DNA of 64,000 nucleotides from Chamaecrista fasciculata. Taxonomy: Eukaryota; Streptophyta; Magnoliopsida; Fabales; Fabaceae. The notes beneath the pieces are model-generated. The model did not search any database. It was not told where the DNA came from and saw only the letters and a program-made list of their open reading frames with translations. Positions within the stretch are counted from its first letter, which is position 1. Every line of letters starts with the position of its first letter. A program made the position numbers and the translations under genes. Shown here in pieces: positions 30,331-47,105 of the stretch. The stretch spans positions 23,849-87,848 of the forward strand of contig QANZ01055970.1 in the NCBI GenBank assembly GCA_003254925.1. The letters run 5' to 3'.

Positions 30331-31170
30331 TCCCTGACAGGACAACACTACCTACCACTTGCCCGCCCGCCATGATCCACTGACTTTCCATTTTCCCATT
30401 GCAGGCCGCCCTTCCTACTCGTTCCTCTGCGCGGGGGACAAGTACTCCTGCACATTTTTGGGCGTTCGCCAGCAGACGCTTTTTAACTGCCCAAGCAAGG
30501 GTCCCCTTGGACGATCTCCAAACCCGCCATCCCGCGCGCCTTAAGGAACAATACGACGAACGCGCTCGTAGACTTCTTTAAGGAGGGACTTGCGATACAT
30601 CACTATTTGGGTGTACGCCTAAACGGCCCTCGCACCGGGCCTCTTCTCCTCTCCGCACCTTGCGAGACGCCCTCGAGCCAATCGGGCGCCCTAAACACAA
30701 GTAGGGGCGGACGTGATCCATCCTGGGTCTTGGCGCACGTCCCCCAAATGACACGTGGTCACCCACGACTACCCCGCTCCGCAATCCACGCTACGGGAGA
30801 TCGTGGGTTACTGACTTGCTCATACCCACGATCTCCAGTTTCTAGGCGCCCGCCTAGCGACACAACACGCAATCACCCACGATTGCCTTGCTCCGCAAAT
30901 TTCGGCCTCCACCATCTTCGCTGGTGGAGATCGTGTCCAGTACGTGGTCCGCCTCGCACGCTGACCACCTCTCTCCTCCCTGCTCTATAAATAGAGCCCA
31001 TCTCACCAGTTCAAGGTTAGCTACTTCTTTCACTCTGAAATTCTCTTACTCTCTTATCACTCTCTTACTAACTTGAGCGTCGGAGTACACTTCGCAGGGC
31101 CCCCCTGTGAAGCTCTTGCAGGTTCTTGTTCAACTCTCGGCTCTTGCAGCCCTCTCCGGTGAACTAGGTA
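30331..31170 (+). mobile_element. LTR fragment of a Ty3/gypsy (Tat-type) retrotransposon
   Basis: GC-rich DNA with a promoter-like ctctataaatagagccc (TATA 30985-30992), followed by a pyrimidine-rich leader and acttgagcgtcggagt at 31071-31086. I know that motif from LTRs of plant Tat-clade elements. No gag or pol coding and no second LTR are in the window. Ends and target duplication could not be placed, so the limits are approximate. Confidence 0.55.
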
Positions 31171-31414
31171 AGTGCTAGCCATTTTCCAGTTTATCATAAC
31201 TAAATGTTGAATATTACAATTTTTAAAACATCATTAAATAGACTATCAATATTTTTATACACAAAAGCAAGTTAAAACATAATACGATTTTTTTTTTGGT
31301 AAATTACACAAAAGGGCCTGTGGTTTGACGATAGGGGTCTCTGTGGTTTTAAAAGTACCAAATTGGGACATGTGATTTCTTCCGTTAGCAAATAGGGTCC
31401 CAGGTAGTTTTTTC

Positions 31415-32216
31415 TATCCAAATTAATGGAGCCAGGTTAGAATGAATTTCAATGTGGACTATTTTGTGATTTGAGCATTTTTTCTATTAAAACAAACTTA
31501 AAAAAAACTATTTGAAGCAAAATGCATAAGAGTATAATCGCGTTGTTTGGATCTTCAATCTTTCATTTCCTTCTTCTTTCGAATTTCCTGCATTTCACCA
31601 CCACCGCCAAGGCCAAGTTGAGGTTGAGGAGGAGGGATCATTATTTGAGATGGTTGGAGAGTGGTAGCGGCCTGCATCTTACGCTAACGACGTCAAGATC
31701 TGGAGCGGCGGTTCTGGAACCAATAGAAGACGGAGCCCAACTTTTCGAGGAGCTTGCAGATGCGGACGGTCTCTTCCTTAGGAGGGTTAACCATGCCACT
31801 GTTGAAGATGGACTCCAGTATCAGTATCTGCTCCGGCTTCGGCGTCCAGTATCAATATCTGCTCTGGCTTTGGCATCCATCATGACCTCACCGGCTCCGT
31901 CGTCGTCGTCTCGCATTCGGAATCTATTAATTATAATCGCTGGATCTAGTTTAAACTTTCAGAATGTGTTGGATTTGTGTGTGAATGAAATTTGTGGTTG
32001 TTTAAACTTGACCTTGGCGGTGGTGGTGAAATGAAGGAATTTCTCGAAAGAAGAAGGAAATGAAAGATCGAAGATCGAATGCAATCTTTACTCTTATGCA
32101 TTTTGGTTCAAATTGCAAAATAGCCCTTTTTTAAGTTTGTTTTAATAGAAAAAACACTCAAATCATAAAATAGTCCATTTTGAAATTCATTCTAACTTGG
32201 CTCCATTAATTTGGAT
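31415..32216. mobile_element. Foldback/MULE-like element with about 210-bp inverted arms
   Basis: Left arm 31415 to about 31620 (atccaaattaatggagcc ... ccaccaccgccaagg) returns inverted at about 32005-32216. Between lies about 385 bp of richer GC content with an open frame and a doubled ggagcagatatTGATACTGG-like motif on the minus strand, as if a host segment had been captured. The DNA just left (31299-31414) resembles the ends of the element at 59246. No target duplication found. Confidence 0.7.
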
Positions 32217-33035
32217 GAAAAAAATTATGAATGGATATAGAACTTCAAATGATAAAACTATAAATTTATATAAAATAAAAAATAGGTCAAAATGCAAATT
32301 TGGTCATGTAACTTTGCTTCATGTCCAAAATCAGTCCTATATCTTTTTTTTTCTCGAATTTGGTCTTGTATCTTTGCTCCAGGTTCCGAATAAATCCTAT
32401 ATCTTTTTTTGTCTCGATTTTGGTTCCATATGTTTTGAAAACCTCCCACCGTTAGTCTTCTGTTCATTTTAAATTATAGTTTAGTCCTGAAAACTTCAAG
32501 TCCATTTTACTTTAGTCCCTGACTATTAAAATGAAAGTGAAAGAGCATCCCTAAAGATTCTCAAACCTTACATCTTGATCCCTAATTCATGAATTCTTCA
32601 TGAAATGGAATAGAAATGTAAAAACAACACAAATTAAAGTAAATGACCGAGGGACCAAAACTAAAAACGCAGAAAATTTAGAACCCATCGAAAAATAGTG
32701 TAGATAATATATCATAATAACTCAAGTATAGATAAAAGTTTTGAAAAAAAAATCATAACATATATAATAATTTAACAAACATTATCTGAATTTTTTTTTT
32801 TAACGTACAAAGGGTAGAAAATGAAAACGACAAGTTGGGTGCTACGCTACAGGTGATGTGTAGAGTTACAAGTCCTTTCGCCAAATTACAGTGTGCCACG
32901 ACCAAATTCAAAATACGCTGGAATGTGCTGTAGCAAACTTCACAGATTACGAGCTTCAGGGGATCGTTTCATTTCTTCTTCTTCGCTGACTGTCCAAAGA
33001 GGCGAAAAGAGAATCCAGTAAAACAGTTTCTCACC
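32217..33035. other. Upstream flank of the TrpD-like gene with repeat remnant
   Basis: 32285-32520 holds two tandem units of the type aatttggtc..gta-ctttgct..cctatatc, typical of degraded non-coding transposon arms. No gene. The last 100 bp are a plausible 5' leader. Confidence 0.5.
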
Positions 33036-36000
33036 ATGAAAGTCCTGCTTCATCCACAACATTTCCTATCCCCTTCTTATTCGACCTTCTCCAACAAACC
33101 TCGAAAGTTCACTCACGCCTGGGATCAGCCACTTCAAAACGTCCGCCTCAGAGATCGTGATGGGTGGATAGGGCGAAAGCTTCGTTTGACCGTAAAAGCT
33201 ACATTAGATTCGGAAACTATCGAACAATTAGGGCTTTCTGAATTTGATGTTCGAAATCCGGCTTTATCTACTACTTATCGAAGTCCAGCATTGCCGAAAC
33301 CGAATCAAACAGTGTTGGAAGCTCAAGCTAGGGTTTGTACTGGGCCTACACAGACCAGGCCACTTGGAGAAGAACAGGCTTTTAAGGTGCTAGACACAAT
33401 TCTAAGATCAGGTTGTGTTTTCTTTTATTTAAATATGTATCTCGCGTACCCTTTATTCGTCTTTTTTGTGTGTGTGTGTGTGTTGTATATTTCATGATTG
33501 AAAAATCAATGCTATTGTCCCTTCCATGGAAAATTCGGTTGCATATGTCATCACATTCATCATTAATTCATGAATTACTCTCTAACATAAAAAATGCTTG
33601 TTGTTAATCTTAGCTAGGGGAGAACTCAAAGATGAAGATCAAGTTTCTAAAGCACAGCTTGGTGCCTTTTTCGCTGGAATGACAATCCGTGCGAATGCCT
33701 TCCCAGAAGCAACCCAATGGAGTGAAGGGGAAACACGTGCAATGAAGACATTCTGGCCGCTTCTGGTTCGTGTACTTCCATCTGATGTAATATTTATAGC
33801 TGACCCGGAAGGATCAATAATGGGGGTAGGAAGTTTAGTAGGACCACAATATGTTGGAAATGGCACAAGCGAAATGAGATTGGTCGGTGCACTCAGGGAA
33901 GTATTGGCCGGAGGCCATCTTGGTTATGAGGAAGTCCAAGGAGTACTTAGAGAAGTTCTTCCCTTCAATGTGGGAGGAGAATCACCAGGAGTAAGCGAGG
34001 CATTGCTATCAGCATTTTTAATAGGTCAACGTATGAACAGGGAGACTGACCGTGAATTAAAAGCATACTGCCTTGCATTTGACGATGAAAATGGTATTAA
34101 CTTTAATCTCATTCGTTAATTTGATTTTGGATGCTGTTCAATCATCACGTACTGAGTTTTCATTGGCATAATCCCCTATAATTAATGTTTTCACTAGTTG
34201 TTTTTAGGTCCCCCTCCTGTTGCTGATGTTTCATCATTGACGCACTATGGTGAACCTTATGATGGGAACACACGATACTTTAGGAGCACGTTGTTTGTTG
34301 CTGCAGTTAGATCCTGTTATGGGGAATCTTGCTTGCTTCACGGAGTAGAATGGATGCCACCTAAGGTGTGTTTATTCTTCGTCTTCCTAGGATATTTAGG
34401 TTGTTTATTCTATCACCATGCAAGCTTTGATGTTCTTGTGGTTGTTTGGTTTTTGATTTTTACTCTTCAGGAGTGACTACTGAATGTACTAAGTAAATTT
34501 TGCCCTTATAAACATTATATTTTGTATTTGGTAGTATTTGCTTCCATATTTCATACAGAGGTTCTTCTTATTTCAGATTTTACTATCCTTGCTTGTCTTT
34601 CAGGGTGGTGTCACTGAAGAGCAGATGTTGAAGTTTATGGGGGCAAATACAAGCTTATCCCCTTTGCAGGGCAAGAAACTTCTTGAGGTCTCTGTGGCCA
34701 CCACAGTATAATTTTTCTTGCTATATTCTTCCAGTTACTGTGTATATAATATATTCGTACTGTCTTCTTTGCAGGATGACAAGATTGGTTTTGCTTACAT
34801 AAGCCAGCGCGAAGCTCGCCCATCCCTGTATGAGAGTTTGACATACTTTGTAGTCTTAATTTTGTCTGTGCAGTTTATTTATGTATATAGATTACTTTAT
34901 CTAGCTTGCAAGTAGCTATTATTTTGCTTTTCTCATGCAATAACCAGAGATTTGGAACTTCATAAAATGCATTACATTCTCTTATCAGAGTGTTGATAGT
35001 TGTCAGTACAATGTTTTTTTATTAAGGAGAAATGCATATGGTGCTCTGAGAAACTGAATAGTTTCTCACTGATACTTGGAAATGCTGTTTGGAGATCTCA
35101 TAATCAGTGCAGTTTTTTATCATGTGTATCTTCCCTGTCTAGTAATAAAATTTTAGGTGAGAGTAATGGGTATTATTAACTTTAAACTTTAGAAAACCTT
35201 TTATTGGACTATGTTTTGGCAATTTCTTTTCACTTAGTCAAGATTCTAAAGATGATTGTGGATTTTGTAAAGAAGTCCTTTTCTGATTGTTCATCTGTAT
35301 GTGGACATCTTTCATATTCTACTAAGTTAGATTGCTCTTTTTATGAAGCATTATCATGATATCCATCTTCTTGGGTATATCCATAAGATTGATGTCAAGA
35401 ATACGTTGATTGAACACGGAAGTCTCTTTTGCAGCTATTCATTAATTGGAATTAGGGAGCACATAAAGAAACGGCCTCCTCTTGCAACAACAGAAAAGGT
35501 TCAGCAACTTGTAAAGGTGAGATTCAGAGGTAGTTTGGTTGCAGTGTTAGCATGGCTATTCCTTTTTTCCTTGTTGCTTTCTCTGGCATAACTTTTTCCT
35601 ATAAGTTATCTAGCTGACTATATGATTTTTAGACAGACCGTGCATGTAGAACTATGAAGCAAATGATGTAAATTATGTTACTTATTACTGAGACATTTTG
35701 TTATAATTATATTCATTATTTGTTACTACTGTATGTATTTTTAGCATCCTTATATGTATAATTTATTTATTTTTCAACAGGCTCGTGGAAAGGAAGCGAT
35801 TGTTGCTGGGTTTTATCATGAGGGTTATGAAGAGCCATTGTTAATGCTTATGAAAAGAAGGGGTGTTCATTCTGGTTTGGTTGTGAAGGTTGGGATTTCA
35901 CCTCTTATACATCATGAATTGTGAGCATTTTCATCTATCATTGTCATCTATCAACTATTTGTTAAATTAGAAGCTATTTTTTTCCACCTCTTAATTGATT

Positions 36001-37734
36001 AAGCTATCCTAATATTTTGTCAAAAGAAGCCATTTCACATATTCCTAGTTACGACTCATATTGCAGGGGGAGGAAGGGGCCCTCTCAATGACAACAAGAT
36101 TGCGGTCAGCTAGCACAACTAGGGGACTTCCTGTGAACTATTGTTCAGGGTTCCGTTCTCTGGACATTTCATCTACATCCGAACTGGATGGTCTGTATTT
36201 TTTTTTTTTGGATGGTCTGTATTTGATTGTCTTGTGTTCAACTCTTTTCAAAATTTCCACTTTATACTTTGAACAGATGTGTGGAATATTGATTTTTCTA
36301 TTGCAGGAGTGTCACGTCAAGGTTTTAGTCTTGAGGTCAATGCCCAGGACTATGGTTTTCAACCCACAGATACACCAAGAACTGATAGATCGGTAAAGTG
36401 CTTCATATCCTCTCTGATTGTATTCTTTCTCTCTCCTGTACTAATTTACACCACCATCTGGCATTGTAAGGGCTTCTTGCCTTGCTTTTATTGAGTGATG
36501 ATGCCAGGATTGGTTCACCATATACGATGGTTTATCCCTAGCCATTTCCTTCTGAAACAGTCATGTCTTATTATTCAAGTAATGTTGCACAGTTCAAGAA
36601 ATTAAGATTGTTTAGATGAGGATTATTTGGTATTCTTCATAAAAGAGCAACCATATTTGGTACGTTGAAGCAGATAATGTGCAAAAGGTATTGGAGCTTG
36701 AAGGAGACTGATTCAAAAGAGAGTGGGAGAGGGGGACTGGGGGGTGGGGAGAGAGAGAGAGAAAGATAACATTAAATGAATTAGATAAATCCTGAAATAC
36801 TAAAATTCAAGTACACAGCAATCATCTTATGTATACAAACCTGAATAGTTTCTTATCTCTGTAGGTAGAGAAACTCCCAATACATGAAACCTGGGGAGAA
36901 ATTTTACTGTAATAAATTCCCAGATAGTTATTCTGATATTCACATGTAAATCCCAATTTTCTTTTCCTTAACTCATGATATATTAACTTTGATTGAAAAA
37001 AAAAATTAATGATATATCAAAGACATTATTCTCTTTATATCTTCTGTAGAAGGGGAAACTTTTGTTCCCTTTTACAATACTTTGCGAATTTTTCTTGTAA
37101 TACAAACTATCCTACTCTAACCCCCTCTCTTTTATCTTGTGCTTTGCCAAGACTTTTAATTTGCTACCCCTTTATCCTATGCGGTTGATACTTTTTTCTG
37201 GTCTTCGAATCACTAACTGCATTCCTTTATTTATTTTTGGTTCTCTTTCATGTCATCTATCCTCTAACTACGTAAATCATAAGCATAGCCATGTATAGGA
37301 GTGTTAATATTTGATCATTTGTGAGAAATTGAGCCGGAAAATGATGTTTTGCATTAGGCTTAACTTCGAGGGGAAATTTGTTCTTGTAAGTGACGATGCA
37401 CTGGAATGTTAACGTAGCACTAGTCTTTAATATCTCCCATATTTGTATCCTTTTTATTAGCAACAAGAGCAAAAGTTTATGACTTTTAATCCTTCTTTTT
37501 TATAAATTTTAGGTCTCAAAGAATATTGAATTAGGTTTAGCAGCTCTTGGAGGAGAAAAAGGACCTGCATATGATCGAATTGTCTTAAATGCTGGTATGG
37601 TGGACCACTTGCTTGGAGTTGATGGTGCTGAGGACATATCTATAGCACTGGATAGAGCCAGAGAGGCCATTGATAGTGGTAATGCTCTTAAACGGCTCTT
37701 AAATTATATTAAGATCTCCCACAGAGTGGATTAA
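33036..37734 (+). CDS. TrpD-like (glycosyltransferase family 3) protein, plastid-type leader
   Basis: Ten exons: 33036-33411, 33614-34093, 34208-34365, 34604-34687, 34775-34827, 35435-35516, 35781-35888, 36067-36190, 36307-36392, 37513-37734; 590 aa, GT-AG borders, phases close. The first 55 residues are rich in Ser/Arg/Lys and end TVKATLDS, like a transit peptide. It matches the Arabidopsis AT1G70570 type annotated as anthranilate phosphoribosyltransferase. Yet the PRPP signature GTGGD of true TrpD is not visible; the matching area reads HYGEPYDGNTRYF and LLHGVEWMPP, closer to bacterial TrpD2/YbiB-type proteins. I therefore do not assign the tryptophan-pathway reaction. The C-terminal half keeps the family helix AREAIDSGNALKRLLNYI. 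The last exon ends the protein at 37734. Upstream of the GGT gene on the same strand. Confidence 0.85.
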
Positions 37735-39592
37735 ATGTTGCTGAAGTTGTAACGTCAGATGAGCATTGTGAAGTCGTCGTTTCCAATGCCCATTATGTGG
37801 TGATTAATGTTGGAACTTGGAAGAGAAAGTTGTCCTATAAAAAACGGTTGGAAAAGGAAGGAGAATTATCAGACGGGTACACCTTTTTTCTTTTTTCTTT
37901 TTTTTTTTTTTGCCAAAAGATTGTTACACCTTAAATGAAGTATAAAGTGGAGAAAAAGGAAAGAGAGAGAGAGAGAGAGAATCGATTCTTTTACTGTTCA
38001 GTTTTTTGGTTGTCCTTTAACTATAAGTAGCCACGTTTGTAATTAAAAGAACAAGGTATTGATTTGTTATTTTATAAGTTTTGCATATCTGCACTATGTA
38101 TGCTTCAATGCCTTTTATATGCAATGAAAAGTTTTTTGCGTCCAAAAAACAAAAAAATCAGAACTTTAAATAGTTAAGTTAAGTATCATGTGGTTTAAAT
38201 TATTGTGGGAAAAAGATGTGTGATTGTAATATTGTATTGATCATTTTTTGTTTTTATTTTTATTGAAAATGATAAATATTAGGGTTCCAAGTATGTTTGG
38301 TATAACTTCAGAGAAATGTCATTTCTCAAAAAAAAAAAAGATGAGAAATGTCATTAAAATATTATTATATTAAGCTATATTAGCACTTTTTAAAAATTAA
38401 ATAATTTTTTANCATAAGGTAAGAGAAGGAACTTAGTTACTTTAGACTTCTATATGTTCTGTAATAGTCATGGTTTTACTGTTAACATTACTTCTACGAG
38501 GACTAGTACATAACTACATATGTAACATAACAGGTTGATATTTGATAGGATGATGGGTTAGTATTAATAATTTAGTATCAATATACCAATTTGAATCTTT
38601 TATAGTGCATTATAGGTGAAGTGTAAAGAAAAAAAGAAATAAGTAAAGAGAGAAAGTGGGTTACACTGACATTTTTTTTCTCTAATTTATTCCTATCTCT
38701 CTTAGCATTACATTTATAAAGTACTATAAAGGATCCAAATTGATCAATATAAATCAACCAATCAAAATTAATTACACAAACTTAACACCAAAGCAAGCAA
38801 GCGATGTTCAATCTCTATTGTATTAAAATCTTTAGTTTACCGAAAAAAATAAATCTTTTTAGCTGGGAAAAAATTATTACAGAATTAAATGATTTCTCAC
38901 TATTTTTTATTATTTTAAAATATAATTAAAATAAAATATTTTATTTTATCATTTTAAATATATTTTACTTTTTAAAAGAATTAAAATAATTTTTTGCATA
39001 CACTTTTCTTAAAACTAAATCCATTATATAGAATATCATATATATATATATAGTAGGGATTTTCTGTGCCCTAACGGACACGGAAATATGTATTTAACGT
39101 TCAATTTGACATTTGTAGTTATTCAGTGACTAAATAATATATTTTTATTATTCAAAGACTTCGTTAGGAGTGTGAAAATTAAAAAACCAAATAATAAGTT
39201 TTCACTTTCTTAAATCGCATCTATTAGTTTCTCTCTCTCTCATTATCAATACACTTAGCCGTTTCACATGTTTATTTCTTATTTTTTTTAATTTTTAATT
39301 TAATTATTTTTGACCAACCAAAAGCACCCTCACACATATAATATAGTATAGCCTATATTTTTTACAAAATTAGTTAGCCTATATTTTTTTTTGCATATTC
39401 TAATCACTTTGAATAAAGGGAGAGATTCTTTCACATTAATCAAGTAAGCTACGCAAGCCGTTTTCAGATTAATCAAGGGGAGCAACCAAAAAAAGGTATA
39501 ATACCATCTAATTTAAGTTAAATACCACCAAAATAAATTTTCATGAGAAAAATAAACTTTACAAAATTTCATACTCTATAATATAAACAAAG
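37735..39592. other. Intergenic region after the TrpD-like gene
   Basis: 3' flank, a (GA)n tract near 37963, a single N at 38412, otherwise AT-rich. No gene seen. Confidence 0.6.
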
Positions 39593-40131
39593 GGTTAAAG
39601 GTTCATTTTAGTCTTAAATGTATGCTCTAATGTTTATTTTGGTCCATTATGTTTCAAAATGTTCAAATTGGTCCTAAATGTATGCAAAATCTTTCATTTT
39701 GGTCCCAAACTATTGAATATGGCTTGTTTCAAATTCAAACTCGACGAGTTTAGAGCTACATATTGTTCTCAATGAGTACTTACTCTATCTAGTTGGAGTC
39801 GTCAACAAACGAGGTCAAATCAGTCCTAAAAGCAAACCGTTCGTTTCATTGTCAAATAATCAAAATTTATCATATCTCTCTCATTTCAAATTTAAATGCG
39901 ACGAATTCGGAGTTACGAGTTCCTCTTAACTAGTCCTTTGAACTTGAAACGAGTGGCGGGAGAAATATGATCAAATTTAATAGTTTGGGATCAAAATGAA
40001 ATATTTTACCAATATTTAGGACAAAAATGAATTATTTTGTCAACATTTAGGATCAATTTGAACATTTTGAAACATAATGGACCAAAATAAACACTTAGGC
40101 ATACATTTAGGACCAAAATGACTCTTTCACC
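39593..40131. mobile_element. MULE-like MITE, long copy 2
   Basis: Begins ggttaaaggttcatttta and ends gaccaaaatgactctttcacc inverted. The flanks are taaacaaag (39584-39592) and taaacgaag (40132-40140), a 9-bp target duplication with one change; 9 bp is the Mutator superfamily length. Related to the elements at 6975, 46955 and 57075. No transposase coding. Confidence 0.85.
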
Positions 40132-41387
40132 TAAACGAAGTATTGCCTTATTATTTTCGTTCGTCGATCATCCAGCATTGAAAATAGAAAAAAGTGAGAA
40201 TTTACATCATCTAATTATAATTCCTCCTCTTCAGTGACCATCTAATTATAATTCCTCTTCTTCAGTGACCATAACATTGAGCATGGTGAAGAAGAAGGTG
40301 AAAAAAAAAATAGCTTAAACACGAAAGAGGAATGACAGAGTGAGAGTTGGAAGTGCAGAGGGAAGAAATCAGATAAACAAATAGGAGCCACTCTTCAATT
40401 GAGAAAGCGACATTCGCATTTGTCAAGCAGCGACTTCTCTCAAAGCCAAGACTCCGTTATCTAGCAGCAAGAGCCTTTAGGCCACATTTCTTGCGCCTCC
40501 CATTATCCCTTTGCTTTTTTTTTATTACATCACTTTCATTTCAATAATCCATTTCCCTCTTTTCAGTGGTTCTGCTTTTGCCATTTCGTTCACAAACTGC
40601 CAAATACTAATACAAAACCCCCCTTTCCCGTCAGACACGCATAACGTTCTATATTTTGTGCTATTGGCTCTGTTTGTGTTTCCCACTTTACACTAAGCGA
40701 CTCCAGAGTAATCTCACAGGTAAGATTCTCTATCAATGTCGATTCTGAACATTCATTTGTTACGAGGGAGCTAAGAATGGGAGTATTACTTACTGGTCTT
40801 CGATTATATTCTATTTTTTGTTTTCTTAGGCTTAAGGGGTGGGTTTGAGTGGCTCAGGTCTCTTTTGATTTGACTATGATTTTCCTGGGCGTGTATTGTT
40901 GTTTGGTGCCTCTTCTGGGGTCATGTAGTCATGAAATGGAAGCCATTTTACGTCGTTGTGTTGTAAGAGTAATCCAGATACTCGTAAGACATAATAAGGC
41001 ACTACTACATGTACATGAGTGTCAGAATTGAAGGAAGAAAAGAAAAATTAACACATCACATATGTGATATTATAATTCTTAAACTTTTCATTAAAATTTA
41101 TATATCGTTTAATATATGTATAATTACAATATATATACATATATTACGTACTGTCATATAATTTCAAGAATTTAATAAATCAATTTGTACATGTCTCGCC
41201 CGTATCAGTGACTGTATTTCATAAGTTAAAATTCTTTTTGTCATTGTAAAAACTTGTTGAGTCCAGTCCGTTCTGTAATATCCATAATTGAACTTTTCAG
41301 GTTGGCCACTGGTTTAACTTGCTGCTAACTTTTTTTTTTTGGATTTTTCCTATTTGGTGACATCTGCCAAAAGTCTTCTGCTTCACC
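40132..41387 (+). other. Promoter and probable 5'-UTR intron of GGT
   Basis: After the transposon, a GC-richer leader ends at ctcacag|gtaagattc (donor at 40720). A good acceptor, cttttcag, ends at 41300, followed by an 87-bp pyrimidine-rich leader to the start codon. This suggests a 5'-UTR intron of about 580 bp; inferred from splice signals alone. Contains a duplicated 26-bp stretch (catctaattataattcctc near 40208 and 40239). Confidence 0.45.
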
Positions 41388-45584
<4,197 letters not shown>

Positions 45585-45811
45585 TTAAATCATCTTCAAG
45601 TTATATATATATATATATATATATTCTAGCTTATGCTGTTCATTCCTTCCAAAACATAACCTCCTCTATACGAGGTGGTACCTACCTGCTATCTGTTGAA
45701 AATGATTCTCGTATTTCACATTATGCATGTTTTATATCATCTCTCAATGTCTCGTAGATTATGAAAAATTATCAGATGAATTCAGTTTCGTTTGCTAAAA
45801 GTTAACGAACC

Positions 45812-45847
<36 letters not shown>

Positions 45848-45884
45848 CCAAACTTGTCTCTGGTTTAGAAACTTGTTAGATTAA

Positions 45885-45957
45885 TAGGTTTAGTGAGAGT
45901 ATTATTAAACATTCTTAAACNTAGGTTTAGTGAGAGTATTATTAAACCTTCTTAAAC
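45885..45957 (+). repeat. 36-bp direct repeat around a single N
   Basis: 45885-45920 (taggtttagtgagagtatta ...) is repeated with one change at 45922-45957, exactly on both sides of the N at 45921. This looks like overlapping contig ends placed side by side. Confidence 0.85.
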
Positions 45958-46389
45958 GATAGAAATGAAAATTAATGGCACAAATTGATTTAAATCCACC
46001 TAAACACAGGTTATATACGTTACAATTTTTGCTTGATGGTCTCCAGAGACATATTGCTCATGAAGATGCTAAAACCGCTGTAAATCTGTAATTAATAGAT
46101 CAATTTATAAAGTTCTAGGGTCCTGTTTTCTTTGATTCTTTCTGTTGCTTGTGGCGTTCCAGATTCCATAAGTGTTCTTGTCATGGAATACGTCATTTCG
46201 TGTAAAGGAGAACAATGAAAATTACTTTTTTAAAAGAAATCACTGTGCTAGTGACATCAGATAATTAATCATATTAATGGCATCGAAGAGGCCAATTAAG
46301 TAAGCTATCTCTTGATCAGAATTTTTTTTTGGCCAAAATTTCTTGATCAGAATTGAATATGATTAAAGCCTTGATAATCATGATATAAC

Positions 46390-46740
46390 TAAGGGCCTGT
46401 TTGGGAGCAATTGCAGCTCAAGCCAATTTCATCCAAGTGACTTGGATGAGATGATGTTGTAATGAGATGAGATGATGTATTGGTGTTTGGGTGATTTTAG
46501 AGAAAATGATGTTAAATAGGGTGTGAAATTATATAAAATGAGATGATGTTGAGATTAGATGCTCTTGGAAAGCGTGAGGATGAGATATTAAAATGAGATG
46601 AGATGAGATAATAGGTGTTCGGTGGTGGGTTGGATGAGATGATGTTGAGATTAGATGCTCTTGGAAAGCGTGAGGATGAGATATTTTTGGATGAAGTTTT
46701 TTGGGTCAATCCATTTGGATGAGATGATGGGCCAAAGTGA
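46390..46740. repeat. Solo transposon end with internal tandem units
   Basis: gggcctgtttggg after a taa, the classic outer end of PIF/Harbinger-like plant MITEs. The interior repeats gagatgagatgatg and a 39-bp unit (gagattagatgctcttgg...) at 46552 and 46646. The matching opposite end was not found before the assembly gap. Confidence 0.5.
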
Positions 46741-46954
46741 AAATAATATGAACATTATTTTAAGATTACAATTTGGTCCATAAATTTGTATTGGTCCAAT
46801 TAATCAATCCCTAACATGTGTAAATGATAAGTCGGGCCTGTAAAAAATCTCGGTCACCAATAATGGAGTCTATTTATGAAATTCAATGACAAACAAATAA
46901 GAAAGAATAGTTTGAGGACCAGAATGCAAATTACAAAACAACACTAAAATGTTT

Positions 46955-47105
46955 GGTCAAAGGTTCATTTTGGTCCTAAATGTATGTCCTAATATTCATT
47001 TTGGTCCATTATATTTCAAAAAGTTCGAATTGGTCCTAAATGTTGGCAAAATTATTCATTTTGGTCATAAATATTGGTAAAATGTCTCAACTAGAATATA
47101 TGGAG
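46955..47105. mobile_element. MULE-like MITE, copy 4, cut by the gap
   Basis: ggtcaaaggttcattttgg followed by the same arm sequence as the copies at 39593 and 57075, running into the N run at 47106. The other end lies in or beyond the gap. Confidence 0.7.

Larger units (their letters stand above)
45585..46954. other. Intergenic region after GGT
   Basis: 3' flank with (TA)n tracts at about 45604 and 45815, a duplicated 36-bp stretch around the N at 45921, and a repeat-rich block at 46390-46740. No gene seen. Confidence 0.6.

Noticed and set aside
31522..32034. 170-codon open frame
   Set aside because: Lies inside the inverted-repeat element, begins in one arm and ends in the other; no recognisable domain.
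33036..37734. Calling the TrpD-like gene a bona fide tryptophan-pathway enzyme
   Set aside because: The PRPP signature expected of that enzyme is not visible.
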